Below are positions 63,924-64,000 of a stretch of 64,000 bases of DNA, piece by piece. The position numbers and the translations under genes were made by a program. The notes beneath the pieces were generated by a model. It had not been told where the DNA came from. It saw nothing but the letters and a program-made list of their open reading frames with translations, and did not search any database. This DNA is from Pseudomonas lundensis (lineage in GTDB: Bacteria; Pseudomonadota; Gammaproteobacteria; Pseudomonadales; Pseudomonadaceae), in assembly GCF_002269125.1 (NCBI RefSeq), contig NZ_NQKI01000004.1, forward strand, positions 108,090 through 172,089, in the 5' to 3' direction. The number at the start of each line of letters is the position of its first letter. The stretch's first letter is position 1.

Positions 63924-64000
63924 AATCTTGACGATGACCTACTCTCACATGGGGAAACCCCACACTACCATCGGCGATGCATCGTTTCACTGCTGAGTTC
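63924..64000 (-). rRNA. rrf: 5S ribosomal RNA (3' part)
   Basis: The reverse complement reads GAACTCAGCAGTGAAACGAT, then GCATCGCCGATGGTAGTG and GGGGTTTCCCCATG, and ends GTAGGTCATCGTCAAGATT. This is the 3' two-thirds of Pseudomonas 5S rRNA; the 5' part and the rest of the rRNA operon lie beyond the window. The exact 3' end is within two or three bases of 63924. Confidence 0.95.

Noticed and set aside
1..64000. Prophage, insertion sequence, integron, CRISPR or toxin-antitoxin island
   Set aside because: No transposase, integrase, phage structural gene, tandem spacer array or toxin-antitoxin pair is recognisable on either strand.

Overview
This is a gene-dense Pseudomonas chromosome segment, most likely from the fluorescens/fragi side of the genus. 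The signs are a Pseudomonas-type 5S rRNA at the right edge, a fabA-fabB operon behind a PA1611-like hybrid kinase, BqsRS/queD, LpxO, a Porin_5 porin, AceK and many DMT/EamA exporters. I see no prophage, insertion sequence, CRISPR array or tRNA. The left edge cuts a gene after six codons and the right edge cuts an rRNA operon.

Layout. 0-9.6 kb: a DMT exporter, a DUF2177 membrane protein, a CvfB-like S1 protein, a 59-aa orphan, a TorF-type porin, a DEAD-box helicase divergent from a YbdG channel, a small hydrolase, a second DMT exporter and an azoreductase. 9.8-15.5 kb: LysR regulator, periplasmic cyclophilin, ABC exporter, aquaporin, FemAB-like acyltransferase. 15.8-25.2 kb: porin convergent with a FabH-like/ECF sigma/zinc anti-sigma cluster, then hrpA and aceK. 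25.3-29.7 kb: two more DMT exporters, lpxO, cysK. 29.9-34.3 kb: a MoxR/VWA pair and the 5-oxoprolinase operon pxpABC. 34.5-47.3 kb: mostly housekeeping or poorly characterised genes, including ptrB, a TrmH-family methylase, an AI-2E family permease, two alpha/beta hydrolases, a hotdog thioesterase, sixA and gpsA. 47.6-51.5 kb: hybrid kinase and fabAB. 51.8-58.4 kb: an AT-richer orphan gene, an amidohydrolase, OsmC, pirin, a chemoreceptor and an antiporter. 58.7-64 kb: a second chemoreceptor, the BqsRS two-component operon, queD and the rRNA edge.

Themes. Unsaturated fatty acid synthesis (fabAB, with a candidate DesT/FabR-like operator) and a FabH-like enzyme linked to an ECF sigma/zinc-finger anti-sigma pair. 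Chemotaxis, where both chemoreceptor genes carry recognisable sigma-28 promoters. Signalling (PA1611-like kinase, SixA, BqsRS). Glyoxylate-shunt control (AceK). The least explained items are the FabH/ECF/anti-sigma locus with its palindromic operator, the orphan at 51806-52552, the MoxR/VWA pair with its altered MIDAS, and the intergenic hairpin family. Statements about PAO1 gene numbers are from memory and were not looked up.
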